In this document: piece after piece, positions 1 to 8,666 of the stretch
How positions within the stretch are numbered: the stretch's first letter is position 1
Layout: each line of letters begins with the position of its first letter
NCBI RefSeq assembly: GCF_036231905.1
Contig: NZ_JAZARE010000011.1
Span: 62,001-126,000 of the forward strand
From: CAMLIZ01 sp036231905
Lineage (GTDB): Bacteria; Pseudomonadota; Gammaproteobacteria; Burkholderiales; Burkholderiaceae_C
Reading direction: 5' to 3'
DNA: 64,000 nucleotides
Made by a program: the position numbers and the translations under genes
The notes under the pieces: generated by a model
Seen by the model: only the letters and a program-made list of their open reading frames with translations
Databases searched by the model: none
What the model was told of the DNA's origin: nothing

Positions 1-796
1 AGGCCAGTGCATGCAGCAGCAGCGGCGGAAGCGCGAAGTCGTACACCCAGCCCACGCGGCCGGCCACCTTGATCTGGGTGCGGTGGTGCGAGTGGATTTC
101 CACCAGCACCTCGATGCCCAGTGACGTGGCTTCGGCGGACAGCTCGGCGATGAAGTCGAAGGTCTCGGGCAGCATGAAGCACGACGTGCCCGCCTTCTTG
201 ACCGCATAACCCACGGCGTCCAGCCGCACCATGCGCACGCCGCTGCGGCTCAAGGTGGCGAGGATGTCGCTCAAGTATTGCCGCCCTGCCGGGTGGTGCA
301 CGTCGATGTCGATCTGCTCGCCGGTGAAGGTGGTCCACAGCAGCCGGCGTTCGCCGCTGTGCAAGGTGAAGCTGGTGAACGGCAGGCCCGGGCGCGGGCG
401 GTAGATGTCCAGCAGGTTGCGCTCGGTGGCCCCATGCGGAAACACGCTGCGCAGGGTGAGGAACATGCCGGCGTAGGGTGACTCCGCCCCATGCGCCAGG
501 TAGTCGCTGAACTGCGGTGAATGCGAGGACACATGGTTGACGATCACGTCCACCATCAGGTCCACCTTCCGGCCCAGCTCGGCCACGTCCTCCCAGCTGC
601 CCAGGCGCGGGTCCACGCGCAGGTGGTCGATCGGGTCGAAGCCGGCGTCCGCCCCGTCGATGCGGTCGAAAAAAGGCAGCAGGTGCACGCCGCCGAACAG
701 CCCTTGCAACGGGCCCTTCAGCAGGGCCTGCAGCGCCGTGAAGGTGCCGCCCGGCAGGCGGTCGACATAGGTGATGAGTTGAACCTGGTTTTTCAT
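1..796 (-). CDS. Sucrose phosphorylase (GH13), N-terminal part, runs off the window
   Basis: Retaining GH13 enzyme that splits sucrose with phosphate into alpha-glucose-1-phosphate and fructose in the cytoplasm. Only the first 265 codons lie in the window; the start is ATG at 796. The N-terminus MKNQVQLITYVDRL and the motifs VRLDAVGYAVKK and YDFALPPLLLHAL are those of sucrose phosphorylases. The predicted nucleophile is D193 and the acid/base E233, one residue off D192/E232 of the Bifidobacterium enzyme. It is the last gene in the window of an operon with a TonB receptor and a sugar permease (60 bases after the permease). Close relatives act on sucrose-6-phosphate or glucosylglycerate; the absence of a PTS gene nearby favours free sucrose. 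Confidence 0.9.
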   Translation of the reverse strand, partial: MKNQVQLITYVDRLPGGTFTALQALLKGPLQGLFGGVHLLPFFDRIDGADAGFDPIDHLRVDPRLGSWEDVAELGRKVDLMVDVIVNHVSSHSPQFSDYLAHGAESPYAGMFLTLRSVFPHGATERNLLDIYRPRPGLPFTSFTLHSGERRLLWTTFTGEQIDIDVHHPAGRQYLSDILATLSRSGVRMVRLDAVGYAVKKAGTSCFMLPETFDFIAELSAEATSLGIEVLVEIHSHHRTQIKVAGRVGWVYDFALPPLLLHALA

Positions 797-856
797 GGGG
801 CGGCCGGCGTGCGAGCGCCGGCAACTGCAAACGGAGAAGAAGGAGGTGCTGGTGGC

Positions 857-2197
857 TCAGTGAAGACCAGGCGCCACTCCGGGCGCCTGCGCTGTGGCCG
901 GTGTGGCCGCCGTGCGCACCCGGCACGCGCACACCGCCGCCACCAGCAGCAGCGCACCGGCGAGCCGGATCACGTTTTCCGGCCGGCCACCCAGCCAGCT
1001 GCCGTAGAACAGCGGCAAGGTGGCGATCTGCAGCAGCATGGGCAGCACGATGAACATGTTGAAGATGCCCATGTACACGCCCACGCGGTGCGCCGGGATG
1101 CTGCCGGCCAGCAGCACGTAGGGGTTGCCCATGATGCTGGCCCACGCCAGGCCAATGCCCACCATCGGCAGGAACAGCCAGGCGCGGTCATGCAGCAGGG
1201 GCAGCGCCAGCATGCTCAGGCCCGCCAGCACCAGGCAGAGCGCATGCGTGCCCTTGGCGCCGAAGCGGCGGCCCAGCGGCAGCAGCAGGAAGGCGCCGAC
1301 GAAGGCCACGGCGTTGTAGAAGCCGCCCAACTGCCCGTTCAGCAAGGCCGCCTCGCGCAGGGCCGGCGACGTGGGATCGGTGGTGCCGTAGAGCGTGGAG
1401 GCCAGCGCCAGCACCACGTACTGCCAGTAGCAGAACATCGCATACCACTGGAACAGCTTCATCCAGGCGAGCTGCCGCATGGTGGGCGGCATGTCGCGCA
1501 TCGCCAGCCGCACCTCCCGCAAGGCAGCCATCCAGCCGCGCGGCTGCTGCCGCATGCGCTCGCGTTCCACCACGGATAGCGGCAGCTCCGGCGTGGTGCG
1601 CACCGACCAGACGATGGACGTGATCGAAAACACCGCGCCCACCAGAAAGGCCGCGATCGTGATGTGGGGCACGTGGTGGGCGTTGACAGCGTCCTTGTCC
1701 ATGCCGGCCAGCACCATGATCGTGGGCGCCAGGTACGCCAGCGTCTGCCCCAGGCCGGTGAAAGCGCTCTGCATCAGGAATCCGATGGAGTGCTGCTCCG
1801 GTGCAAGCCGGTCGCCCACATAGGCGCGGTAAGGCTCCATCGTCACGTTGTTGGCCGCGTCCAGGATCCACAGCAGGCTGGCGGCCATCCACAGCGTGGG
1901 GCTGAAGGGCATGAGCAGCAGCCCCAGGCTGCACAGCAGCGCGCCGATCATGAAGTACGGCGTGCGGCGGCCCCAGCGCGAATCGGTGCGGTCGCTCCAG
2001 GCGCCGACCAGCGGCTGCACGATCAGCCCGGTCATCGGGCCGGCCAGCCACAGCAGCGGCAGGCTGGCCTCGTCCGCACCGAGGTAGCGGTAGATCGGGC
2101 TCATGTTGCTCTGCTGCAGCCCGAAGCTGAACTGGATGCCGAAGAAGCCGACATTCATGTTCACGATCTGCCAGAAGTTCAGGTGCGGCTTGTTCAC
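857..2197 (-). CDS. MFS/GPH-type sugar permease, probable sucrose transporter
   Basis: Inner-membrane symporter of 446 residues with twelve hydrophobic segments. The N-terminus (NVGFFGIQFSFGLQQSN) and the loop WSDRTDSRWGRRTPY, about residues 67-81, are typical of the proteobacterial sucrose/maltose permeases related to SuxC and to plant SUT carriers. The start is GTG at 2197, with AAGGCA a short distance upstream. It lies 36 bases after the TonB receptor gene and 60 before sucrose phosphorylase, so it most likely carries sucrose from periplasm to cytoplasm for phosphorolysis. The family also contains maltose and maltooligosaccharide carriers; sucrose is inferred from the neighbouring phosphorylase. 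Confidence 0.85.
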   Translation of the reverse strand: MNKPHLNFWQIVNMNVGFFGIQFSFGLQQSNMSPIYRYLGADEASLPLLWLAGPMTGLIVQPLVGAWSDRTDSRWGRRTPYFMIGALLCSLGLLLMPFSPTLWMAASLLWILDAANNVTMEPYRAYVGDRLAPEQHSIGFLMQSAFTGLGQTLAYLAPTIMVLAGMDKDAVNAHHVPHITIAAFLVGAVFSITSIVWSVRTTPELPLSVVERERMRQQPRGWMAALREVRLAMRDMPPTMRQLAWMKLFQWYAMFCYWQYVVLALASTLYGTTDPTSPALREAALLNGQLGGFYNAVAFVGAFLLLPLGRRFGAKGTHALCLVLAGLSMLALPLLHDRAWLFLPMVGIGLAWASIMGNPYVLLAGSIPAHRVGVYMGIFNMFIVLPMLLQIATLPLFYGSWLGGRPENVIRLAGALLLVAAVCACRVRTAATPATAQAPGVAPGLH

Positions 2198-2233
2198 GGG
2201 GGTGCCTTGTGCCTGGGGTGCCGCGCGACGGCG

Positions 2234-4564
2234 TCAGAACGAGTACTTCATCGCCACCCGCACGGTGCGCCCGTTGATCGAGCGGGCCGCATGGCCGTCG
2301 CCCTCGATCTCGGTGTAGCCGATGGCGTTGAACGCATTGTTCACGCTCAGCGAGAGGTCGACGTGCTCGCTCACCCGGTAGCTGGCGTAGGGGTTCACCA
2401 CCACATAGGCCGGCATGGTGATCGTGTTCTCGTCGTTGCCAAAGGACTTTGTCGTACCAATGAGCGCGGCGCCCGCTTCCACCGGCCCGAAGGCATAGCT
2501 CGGCACCAGCTGGTAGGTGAGGTCGGCCTGCCGGCGCGGCTTGTGGCCCACGTTCGTGCCGTCCTTGGTGCCCGTGATGCGGGCGTGGGTGAGGGTGGCG
2601 CCGCCATTGATGCGGAAGTCGCCGACGCGCCAGCCAAGCTCGAGCTCCAGGCCCTTGGCGTCGTAGCTGTTGTCGGTGAACTTCTGCGAGGTGACCTCGT
2701 AGTTGCTCTCCTTGGTCTTGGCCTGGAACAGCGTGGCAAAGGTGGAGAAGCCACCGCTGCGCCACTTCACGCCACCTTCCACCTGCTTGAGCTGGTTCAC
2801 GTTGACGGGCTGCGAGCCGTCCACCGGGTTGCCGTAGAGCAGCCGGTCCGCGGAGAAGGCGACACCATCGCTGGCCCGGGCGAACAGCGCGAGGTTCGGT
2901 GCCAGCTGCCAGTTGGCACCCACCGAGTACGAGGTGTGGGCCACCTCGTAGTTCACGACGCTGCGGCCGGCTTCGTTCCAGGTCTGCGCGAGCAAGTCGC
3001 CGCTCTGGAACCAGCCGGTGGCGCGCTGGTGGTCGCGGCGCACGCTGCCGTCCAGGGTGACAGGCCCGAGGTCCACCGACAGCGCGAGGTACGGCGCCGT
3101 CTGGCGGTATTGCACGTCGAAGGTGCGCACGCAGCAGCCGCCCCAGGTCTGCCACCCGTTGGACACCGGTTGCGTGGTGGGCTCGCCATTGGCATCCACC
3201 ACGCGGGCGTTGGTGCCCTTCATCTCCAGGTTGTACTGGTTCCAGAACCAGGTCTCGGCCACGTTCTGCGTGCCGCTGAACAAACCCGCGGTCAGCGTGG
3301 TGTTGGCGCCGCCGAAGGTCAGTGTCTTGCTCAGCTTCAGGTCGTTGAACTGGTTGCCCAGGTCGTCGATCGAGGTGTTGAACAAGGTGGCCGTGAAAAA
3401 CGGCTGGGTGCCATTGCTGCCGTTGTCGGCCGGGAAGGCGGCGATGAAGCGGCCGCTGTTGCTGGCGCGCCGGAACTTGTCGCTGAGCTGCCAGCCGTCG
3501 CCGAAGCGCAGGCTGGCCTCCAGTCCGATGGCGTCGCTCTTGACGTGCAGGCCGTCATGCGGATTGGTGGTCGCATAGCCGCCATCGCGTGTGAACACCT
3601 TGTCGGCGGTGAGGTGAGGCGTGATGAAGTAGGCCGTTCGCGGATTGACACCTGGAATCGCGTGGATGGAGCCGTGGCCCACGCCGGCGCTGTCCACCGA
3701 GTCCACCATCACCGGCACCGGCATGTAGGACGGTGTGCGGTCGTCCAGGTGCTTGAACGACAGGCGCACGAAGCCGTCGGCAAAGGTCTTGGTGAGGTTG
3801 CCGCGCAGCTGCCCGCCGTTCTCGGCGTTGTAGCCGGACTCGCGGGCGCCCTGCCCGGCGCGCTGGAAGCCGCCCACCTGGAACTTCCAGCCGCTGCCGA
3901 AGCTGCCGCCGTAGGTGAAGTCCAGGCGCGTCCCGGTGTGGCCGCCAAGCCCGAGGCTCAAGCCCGCGCTGCCGCCCTCCTCGCCCGCCATGCTGATGAA
4001 GTTGATGACGCCGCCGGGGGAGTTGGATGCGAGCGTGGACGCCGAGCCGCCACGCAGCGCCTCCAGCCGGTCGAGCATGAAGTCGGTGCGCAGGAACTGG
4101 TCGGCGGTGCCGAAGGCGATGTCGCCAAACAGCAGCACCGGCAGGCCGTCTTCCTGGAACTGCACGTAGCGCGAACCACCCGCCGAGATGGGCGCGCCGC
4201 GCACCGTGATGTTGGCGTTGCCCTCGCCGCCGCTGGATTCGGAGCGCACCCCTGGCACGCTGCGCAACAGCTCGGCAGAGCTCAGCGCGCCGCTCTTTTG
4301 CACCTGCTCGATGTCCATGGTGCTGATGGACACGCTCTGCTTCATCTTCGTGCGCGCCACCGATGTGCCGGTGACCACCACGCGCTCCAGGTTGAGCCCC
4401 TCGTTGCGCTCCGGCGCGGTGACGGGCTGCGCCGCCGCGGTGTCGCCAGCCGGCTGGGGCGCGGCTGCCTGCGCCTGCGGTGCGCTCGACTGCGCCTGGG
4501 CCGCCAGCGCGACGAAGGTGGCCGCCGCAACCGCCACGGCGCGGGGGATGGTGTTCATTGTCAT
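2234..4564 (-). CDS. TonB-dependent receptor, probable sucrose/sucroside uptake
   Basis: Outer-membrane active transporter of 776 residues. A signal peptide (MNTIPRAVAVAAATFVALAAQAQ) is followed by a Gln/Ala-rich linker, the TonB-box region near residues 60-70 (VVVTGTSVAR), a plug domain (about 75-190, with RGAPISAGGSRYVQFQEDG) and a 22-strand barrel ending in the terminal aromatic motif VAMKYSF. The start at 4564 is preferred over upstream in-frame codons because GGAG sits 7 bases before it; ATG at 4558 is an alternative. First gene of the sucrose operon, divergent from a lacI-type gene across a 164-base region with operator-like palindromes. The layout resembles the suxA/suxC/suxR carbohydrate locus of Xanthomonas. 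Confidence 0.88.
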   Translation of the reverse strand: MTMNTIPRAVAVAAATFVALAAQAQSSAPQAQAAAPQPAGDTAAAQPVTAPERNEGLNLERVVVTGTSVARTKMKQSVSISTMDIEQVQKSGALSSAELLRSVPGVRSESSGGEGNANITVRGAPISAGGSRYVQFQEDGLPVLLFGDIAFGTADQFLRTDFMLDRLEALRGGSASTLASNSPGGVINFISMAGEEGGSAGLSLGLGGHTGTRLDFTYGGSFGSGWKFQVGGFQRAGQGARESGYNAENGGQLRGNLTKTFADGFVRLSFKHLDDRTPSYMPVPVMVDSVDSAGVGHGSIHAIPGVNPRTAYFITPHLTADKVFTRDGGYATTNPHDGLHVKSDAIGLEASLRFGDGWQLSDKFRRASNSGRFIAAFPADNGSNGTQPFFTATLFNTSIDDLGNQFNDLKLSKTLTFGGANTTLTAGLFSGTQNVAETWFWNQYNLEMKGTNARVVDANGEPTTQPVSNGWQTWGGCCVRTFDVQYRQTAPYLALSVDLGPVTLDGSVRRDHQRATGWFQSGDLLAQTWNEAGRSVVNYEVAHTSYSVGANWQLAPNLALFARASDGVAFSADRLLYGNPVDGSQPVNVNQLKQVEGGVKWRSGGFSTFATLFQAKTKESNYEVTSQKFTDNSYDAKGLELELGWRVGDFRINGGATLTHARITGTKDGTNVGHKPRRQADLTYQLVPSYAFGPVEAGAALIGTTKSFGNDENTITMPAYVVVNPYASYRVSEHVDLSLSVNNAFNAIGYTEIEGDGHAARSINGRTVRVAMKYSF

Positions 4565-4630
4565 GGAGGGTCTCCGAGGTGTTCGTGCTCCGCGATCCAA
4601 CGGCGCGGTGGACGAGACTGTAGGGATTTA

Positions 4631-4644
4631 TGCAAGCGGTTGCG
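4631..4644. promoter_or_regulatory. LacI-family operator-like palindrome 1
   Basis: TGCAAGCGGTTGCG is an imperfect palindrome around a central CG, the usual form of LacI/GalR operators. It lies between the divergent TonB-receptor and lacI genes, where it could control both. No footprint data; assignment by form and position. Confidence 0.5.
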
Positions 4645-4667
4645 CTAGTGGCTTTACTGACGAACAA

Positions 4668-4681
4668 TGCAAACGCATGCA
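4668..4681. promoter_or_regulatory. LacI-family operator-like palindrome 2
   Basis: TGCAAACGCATGCA shares the half-site TGCAA with the site 37 bases to the left, and a further TGCAAACG half-site begins at 4678. Two or three phased sites would fit a repressor acting on the divergent sucrose promoter. Confidence 0.45.
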
Positions 4682-4728
4682 AACGGCTTTTCATCACCCC
4701 TGAGCGCCACTTCCTCACGCTTCGCTTC

Positions 4729-5811
4729 ATGCCTCGACCGCCCGCCCCGAGCCCGTCCTCCCCCTCTTCAGCCGCCCTGCCCGGCGACGCAGCGCCACGC
4801 CGTGTGCAGATGTCCGACCTGGCCCGCCTGGCGGGTGTGTCGGTGTCCACGGTCTCGCGCGCCCTGGCGGGCAGCGAGCTCATCAGCCTGGAGACGCGCA
4901 CCCGCATCGCGGAGCTGGCCAAGTCGCTCCACTACGCCGTGAACGTGGGCGCGCAAAACCTCGCCAGGGGCCAGAACACCACCGTGGGCGTCGTGCTGCC
5001 GCTGGACCCCTCCACGCGGCAACAGGTGTCCGACCCATTCTTCCTGGCGCTGGTCGGCTCGATCGCCGACGCGCTCACCGAGCAGGGCTGCGACATGCTG
5101 CTGACCCGCGTGGACGCCGATCACCTGGACCGGGCCGCCCAGCTGTATGACAGCGGCCGCACGACCGGCATCCTCCTCATCGGGCAGTGGCATCACCACG
5201 ACCAGCTCAACAAGCTGGCGCTGCGTGGCGTGCCGCTGGTGGTGTGGGGGGCGCGGCTGCCGGGCCAGCTCTACTGCACCGTGGGCAGCGACAACGAAGC
5301 CGGCGCGCTCGCGGCCACGCGGCACCTGCTCCACCAGAAGCGCAAGCGCATCCTCTTTGTCGGCGATCCCGAGCTGCCCGAGGTGAACCGCCGCTACGCC
5401 GGGTACACGGCTGCGCTGCACGAGCGGCGCCTGGTGCCCCAGCGCGACCTGGTCCTGCCGGTGCCGTTTGCGGCCGACCTGGCGCGCGCCGCGATCGAGG
5501 CGCGCTGCGTGCAGCCGCTGGACTTCGACGCCGTGTTCGCGTGCTCGGACCTGCTTGCCATGACGGTGATGAACGCCCTGCGGGGCAAGGGCATCGAGGT
5601 GCCGCGTGACCTGCCGCTGGTGGGCTTCGATGACGTCGATCTCGCGCGCCATCTCCATCCGGCGCTCACCACCGTGCGGCAGGACATCACCGGCGCAGGA
5701 CGCGCCATGGTGAGCGCGCTGCAGCAGCTTGCGGCCGGACAGGGGGTGGCCCCGATCCAGCTGCCCACCGAACTGGTGGTGCGGGAGAGCAGCCGTTGGG
5801 CTGGCCGCTGA
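4729..5811 (+). CDS. LacI/GalR-family transcriptional regulator (SuxR-like)
   Basis: Regulator of 360 residues. After a Pro/Ser-rich N-terminal tail, the HTH (MSDLARLAGVSVSTVSRAL, about residues 28-46) is followed by the hinge helix and a periplasmic-binding-protein fold (VGVVLPLDPST, about residue 85, to DLPLVGFDDVDLARHLHPALTTVRQD). The reading frame is open from 4630, but an upstream start would overlap the operator region, so ATG 4729 is chosen; the HTH-proximal GTG near 4804 is a shorter alternative. It is divergent from the sucrose operon and probably represses it until a sugar ligand binds. Confidence 0.85.
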   Translation: MPRPPAPSPSSPSSAALPGDAAPRRVQMSDLARLAGVSVSTVSRALAGSELISLETRTRIAELAKSLHYAVNVGAQNLARGQNTTVGVVLPLDPSTRQQVSDPFFLALVGSIADALTEQGCDMLLTRVDADHLDRAAQLYDSGRTTGILLIGQWHHHDQLNKLALRGVPLVVWGARLPGQLYCTVGSDNEAGALAATRHLLHQKRKRILFVGDPELPEVNRRYAGYTAALHERRLVPQRDLVLPVPFAADLARAAIEARCVQPLDFDAVFACSDLLAMTVMNALRGKGIEVPRDLPLVGFDDVDLARHLHPALTTVRQDITGAGRAMVSALQQLAAGQGVAPIQLPTELVVRESSRWAGR

Positions 5812-5833
5812 AGGGCGACAGACGCGCGAACCG

Positions 5834-6463
5834 ATGGAAGGGCGAACGCAGCGCAAGGAACGTCTTTTGCTTTCGCTCCTGCATTCATCAGCGAAATGTG
5901 GATCTTGGCGAGTGGATTGCAGTGTTCTCCTGAATCGACAACTGATTGAAGTCTCGACGCTCGGGGAACAGCTGCAACGCTGTGCCAAAAAAACCGCTGC
6001 CCGACATTTTTACCGCCAACTTTGCAACCACGCGTCCTTGCACGTGCTGGCCAGAGAGCGGTTCCTGCTGCCCGCATGGCGCAAGGTCGGCTGGAAGGAC
6101 CTGTCCTCCGAATGCCTTGCCGCGCACTTTGATTTCAAGCGCGCGCTGGCCGACATGCTGGTGTCGCCACCGGGTAAGCCACAGTACGTTGGACACCTGG
6201 CTGCATTCATGCGGGCCACGGCAGTCCAGCGCGACATCGACCAGCGCATCCTGGTGCCGTCGCTGCGCACCGCGCTCCCCTTGGCCGAGCGGCGCCTGGT
6301 GTTCAACGACATCGAGCTGCTGTATGCCTCCCATACCGCGGATGGCCCGCCACAGCGCTCGGAGGCGTCGCCCTGGCATGACCTCGTGAACGAGGCGCAG
6401 GTGGTGCTGTCCTCGCTGCCGTCGGCCATGCCGGGCGGTGCCGACCAGCTCGAAGCTACATAG
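5834..6463 (+). CDS. Hypothetical helical protein, weakly hemerythrin-like
   Basis: Predicted protein of 209 residues with no firm family. It is mostly helical. The pattern HASLHVLARERFLLPAW, AAHFDFKRALADML and RDIDQRILVPSLR recalls the H...E / HHE / E..lfP.l spacing of hemerythrin-like four-helix bundles, but several iron-binding histidines are missing, so iron binding is doubtful. No convincing ribosome site precedes ATG 5834. A TTG at 5867, with AAGGA upstream, is an alternative start. It follows the lacI gene by 22 bases on the same strand. The composition is somewhat less GC-rich than its neighbours in the first 150 bases. Confidence 0.45.
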   Translation: MEGRTQRKERLLLSLLHSSAKCGSWRVDCSVLLNRQLIEVSTLGEQLQRCAKKTAARHFYRQLCNHASLHVLARERFLLPAWRKVGWKDLSSECLAAHFDFKRALADMLVSPPGKPQYVGHLAAFMRATAVQRDIDQRILVPSLRTALPLAERRLVFNDIELLYASHTADGPPQRSEASPWHDLVNEAQVVLSSLPSAMPGGADQLEAT

Positions 6464-6550
6464 CGGCCACTTGGCGCTGGCGCACGGCGACGCGGCGGCA
6501 GGTTTTGGCGGTACGCTTGCGCGCTCCATCCCTCCACGAGAAAGCGCCCG

Positions 6551-7540
6551 ATGAAGCCTGCCGTGATGCCCCGTTCCGCCCGCCGCCTCGCCTTGAAATC
6601 CCTGGTCGCGCTGTCGCTGCTGGCGTCGGCCGGTGCCTGGGCCCAGGGCAAGACCGTCAAGGTACTGGTGGGCTTTGCGCCCGGCGGCGGTACCGATGCC
6701 ATCGCCCGCACGCTGGCCGAGCACCTCAAGGACGAGCTCGGCGCCACCGTCATCGTGGAGAACAAGCCCGGCGCCGGCGGGCAGCTGGCCGCGCAGGCGC
6801 TCAAGGCCGCGCCCGCGGACGGCAGCACCTTCTTCATCAGCCACGACCACACCATCTCCATCCTGCCGCTGGTGTCCAGGAGCCCGGGCTTCGACCCCGC
6901 GCGTGACTTCGTGCCCGTGGCCGGCTTCGCCAGCTTCGTCAACGCCTTCGCCGTGTCCGGCGGAACGCCGGCCAAGAGCCTGAACGACTACACCGCCTGG
7001 GTGAAGAGCCACGGCAACGGCCAGGGCGTCGTGGGCATACCAGCGCCGGCCTCCACGCCCGAATTCCTGGTGAAGGTGCTGGCCGAGCGCTTCAAGCTCG
7101 ACCTGGTGCCCGCGCCCTACCGCGGCAGCGCGCCCATGATCGGCGACATGCTGGGCAACCAGATCGCCGCCGGCGTGGGCTCGGTGCCCGACTTCATCGA
7201 GAACCACAAGAGTGGCCGAGTGCGCATCGTGGCTGTGCTGGGCGGCAAGCGCCAGGCCATCCTGCCGGACGTGCCCACCCTCGCCGAGCTGGGCATTGGC
7301 GGCTTCGAGGACCTGCCGTACTACGGCTTCTTTGCCCCGGCCGGCACGCCCAAGCCGGTGATCGAGGACTTCTCGCGCGCACTGGCCAAGGTGATCGCCC
7401 GGCCGGACGTGAAGGAGCGGCTCACGGGCATGGGCCTGGCGGTGGAGTTCATGAACGCGCAACAGCTGGCCGCGCGCGAACGCGCCTACAGCAAGAGCTG
7501 GGCGGAGATCATCCGCACCAGCGGCTTCCAGCCTCAGTAG
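6551..7540 (+). CDS. Bug-family tripartite tricarboxylate transporter substrate-binding protein
   Basis: Periplasmic receptor of 329 residues (family usually 315-330). A signal peptide (SLVALSLLASAGAWAQG, cut near residue 33) is followed by the family motifs KVLVGFAPGGGTDAIAR, VIVENKPGAGG and LPDVPTLAELG. Bug proteins bind small carboxylates or related solutes and are greatly expanded in Burkholderiales. No tctA or tctB membrane genes are adjacent, so this is an orphan receptor that would share a transporter or act in sensing. The ligand cannot be read from sequence. Start ATG 6551 has GAGAAAG upstream. Confidence 0.85.
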   Translation: MKPAVMPRSARRLALKSLVALSLLASAGAWAQGKTVKVLVGFAPGGGTDAIARTLAEHLKDELGATVIVENKPGAGGQLAAQALKAAPADGSTFFISHDHTISILPLVSRSPGFDPARDFVPVAGFASFVNAFAVSGGTPAKSLNDYTAWVKSHGNGQGVVGIPAPASTPEFLVKVLAERFKLDLVPAPYRGSAPMIGDMLGNQIAAGVGSVPDFIENHKSGRVRIVAVLGGKRQAILPDVPTLAELGIGGFEDLPYYGFFAPAGTPKPVIEDFSRALAKVIARPDVKERLTGMGLAVEFMNAQQLAARERAYSKSWAEIIRTSGFQPQ

Positions 7541-7557
7541 GCGGCGTCGCCGATGGA

Positions 7558-7576
7558 GCCTGACGCAGCGTCAGGC
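7558..7576. promoter_or_regulatory. Perfect 9-bp palindrome upstream of merR gene
   Basis: GCCTGACGC-A-GCGTCAGGC is a perfect inverted repeat of 9-base arms with a single central base, 35 bases before the GTG start of the MerR-type gene. MerR regulators bind dyads of this size inside their own promoter, so this is the probable autoregulatory operator. Confidence 0.6.
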
Positions 7577-7611
7577 TTCAAACTGGCGGCTTCGACTCCC
7601 CGGAGCCCCAC

Positions 7612-8628
7612 GTGCTCAAGATCGGCGAACTGGCCCGCCAGGCGGGCCTCACGGTGCGCACCCTGCACCACTACCACCACATCGGGCTGCTCTCGCCCAC
7701 CGCACGCTCCGACGGCGGCTACCGGCTCTACGGCCAGGCCGACATCGAGCGGCTGCATGCCATCCAGGCGCTGCGCCAGCTCAAGCTGCCGCTGGAGGAC
7801 ATCGCCCGCCTGCTCGATGGCGGCGTGGCCATGCCGGTCATCGTGGACCAGCAGCTCGACGCGCTGGACCGCGAGATCCGCCAGGCGCAGGCGCTGCAGG
7901 TGCGGCTTCAGCTGCTGAAGCAGAAGTTCGGGCGCGGCGAGCTGCCCCAGCAGGAGGACTGGCTCGCCTCCCTGCGCCTGATGAACGCCTGCCAGCCGCA
8001 CTTCAGCGCCAAGGAGCTCAAGGTCATCCTGGGCAACCTGCCGCTGGTGGCCGGCGAGCTCAGGCTGCTGATGGCGCTGGTGCGCGAGAAGATGGACGCC
8101 GGAGTGCCGCCCGACGGCCTGGACATCCAGCCCCTGGTACACCGCTGGATGACGCTGATGGCGGTCTGGATGAACGACGACCTCGGCCTGATGCGGCGCT
8201 GGGGCGAGGTGTATCGCCGCCATCATGCCGACATGGGCGGCAGCGGGCCGGACCTGGGCATGGTCGCCTACCTGGACCGCGCGATCGAGCACCGCATCGA
8301 AGCGCTGTCCCGGTATGTGTCCATGGAGGAAATCACCCGCATGGCCCGGGTACCGCTGGCGCAATGGCAGGCGATCGCCGAGCGCGCCGCGCAGGCCGTG
8401 GCAGCGAACGAGCCGCTGCAGGGCCCCGCGGCGCGGCAGCTCGCGTGCGACTGGCTCGGCTTGATAGACCGGCTGACCCGGGGCGACACCGGCTTGCGCG
8501 ACCGGCTGATCACCGCCTACCGCGAGAGCGAGGTGCTGGCCGCCGCTGCGGCCATCCCGCCCGAAGGCCGCCGCTTCCTCGAGGCGGCCGCTGTGCATCA
8601 CCAACTGCTTGACCCTGCCGTGGCGTGA
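7612..8628 (+). CDS. MerR-family transcriptional regulator with long effector domain
   Basis: Regulator of 338 residues, longer than metal-sensing MerR proteins (about 140). The winged-helix N-terminus (KIGELARQAGLTVRTLHHYHH, then GYRLYGQADIERL) is standard. Residues about 75-115 form the dimer coiled coil. The remaining 220 residues are a helical effector domain of the TipA/multidrug-sensing kind, with no metal-binding cysteine cluster. Start is GTG 7612 with GGAG 6 bases upstream. A perfect palindrome lies just upstream, and an MFS exporter starts 38 bases after its stop, which suggests control of drug or solute efflux. The inducer is unknown. Confidence 0.85.
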   Translation: MLKIGELARQAGLTVRTLHHYHHIGLLSPTARSDGGYRLYGQADIERLHAIQALRQLKLPLEDIARLLDGGVAMPVIVDQQLDALDREIRQAQALQVRLQLLKQKFGRGELPQQEDWLASLRLMNACQPHFSAKELKVILGNLPLVAGELRLLMALVREKMDAGVPPDGLDIQPLVHRWMTLMAVWMNDDLGLMRRWGEVYRRHHADMGGSGPDLGMVAYLDRAIEHRIEALSRYVSMEEITRMARVPLAQWQAIAERAAQAVAANEPLQGPAARQLACDWLGLIDRLTRGDTGLRDRLITAYRESEVLAAAAAIPPEGRRFLEAAAVHHQLLDPAVA

Positions 8629-8633
8629 GGCTT

Positions 8634-8665
8634 GAGACTCCTTTTCAACGCGAAAAGGAGTTCTC
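8634..8665 (+). promoter_or_regulatory. Hairpin sequestering the ribosome site of the MFS gene
   Basis: CTCCTTTTC (8638-8646), loop AACGC, GAAAAGGAG (8652-8660) form a perfect 9-bp stem. GAGA (8634-8637) and TCTC (8662-8665) extend it past a one-base bulge. The 3' arm contains the AAAAGGAG ribosome site of the next gene, whose ATG is at 8667. This is direct sequence; regulation of translation is inference. Confidence 0.6.
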
Positions 8666-8666
8666 G

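Noticed and set aside
1664..4648. 994-codon open frame on the plus strand
   Set aside because: It is antisense to the TonB receptor and sugar permease, whose domains are unmistakable. The translation is His/Arg/Gly/Val-rich with no fold or family, typical of the complement of high-GC genes.
5888..7462. 524-codon open frame on the minus strand
   Set aside because: Complement of the Bug receptor gene and its upstream region; the plus strand has a signal peptide and family motifs.
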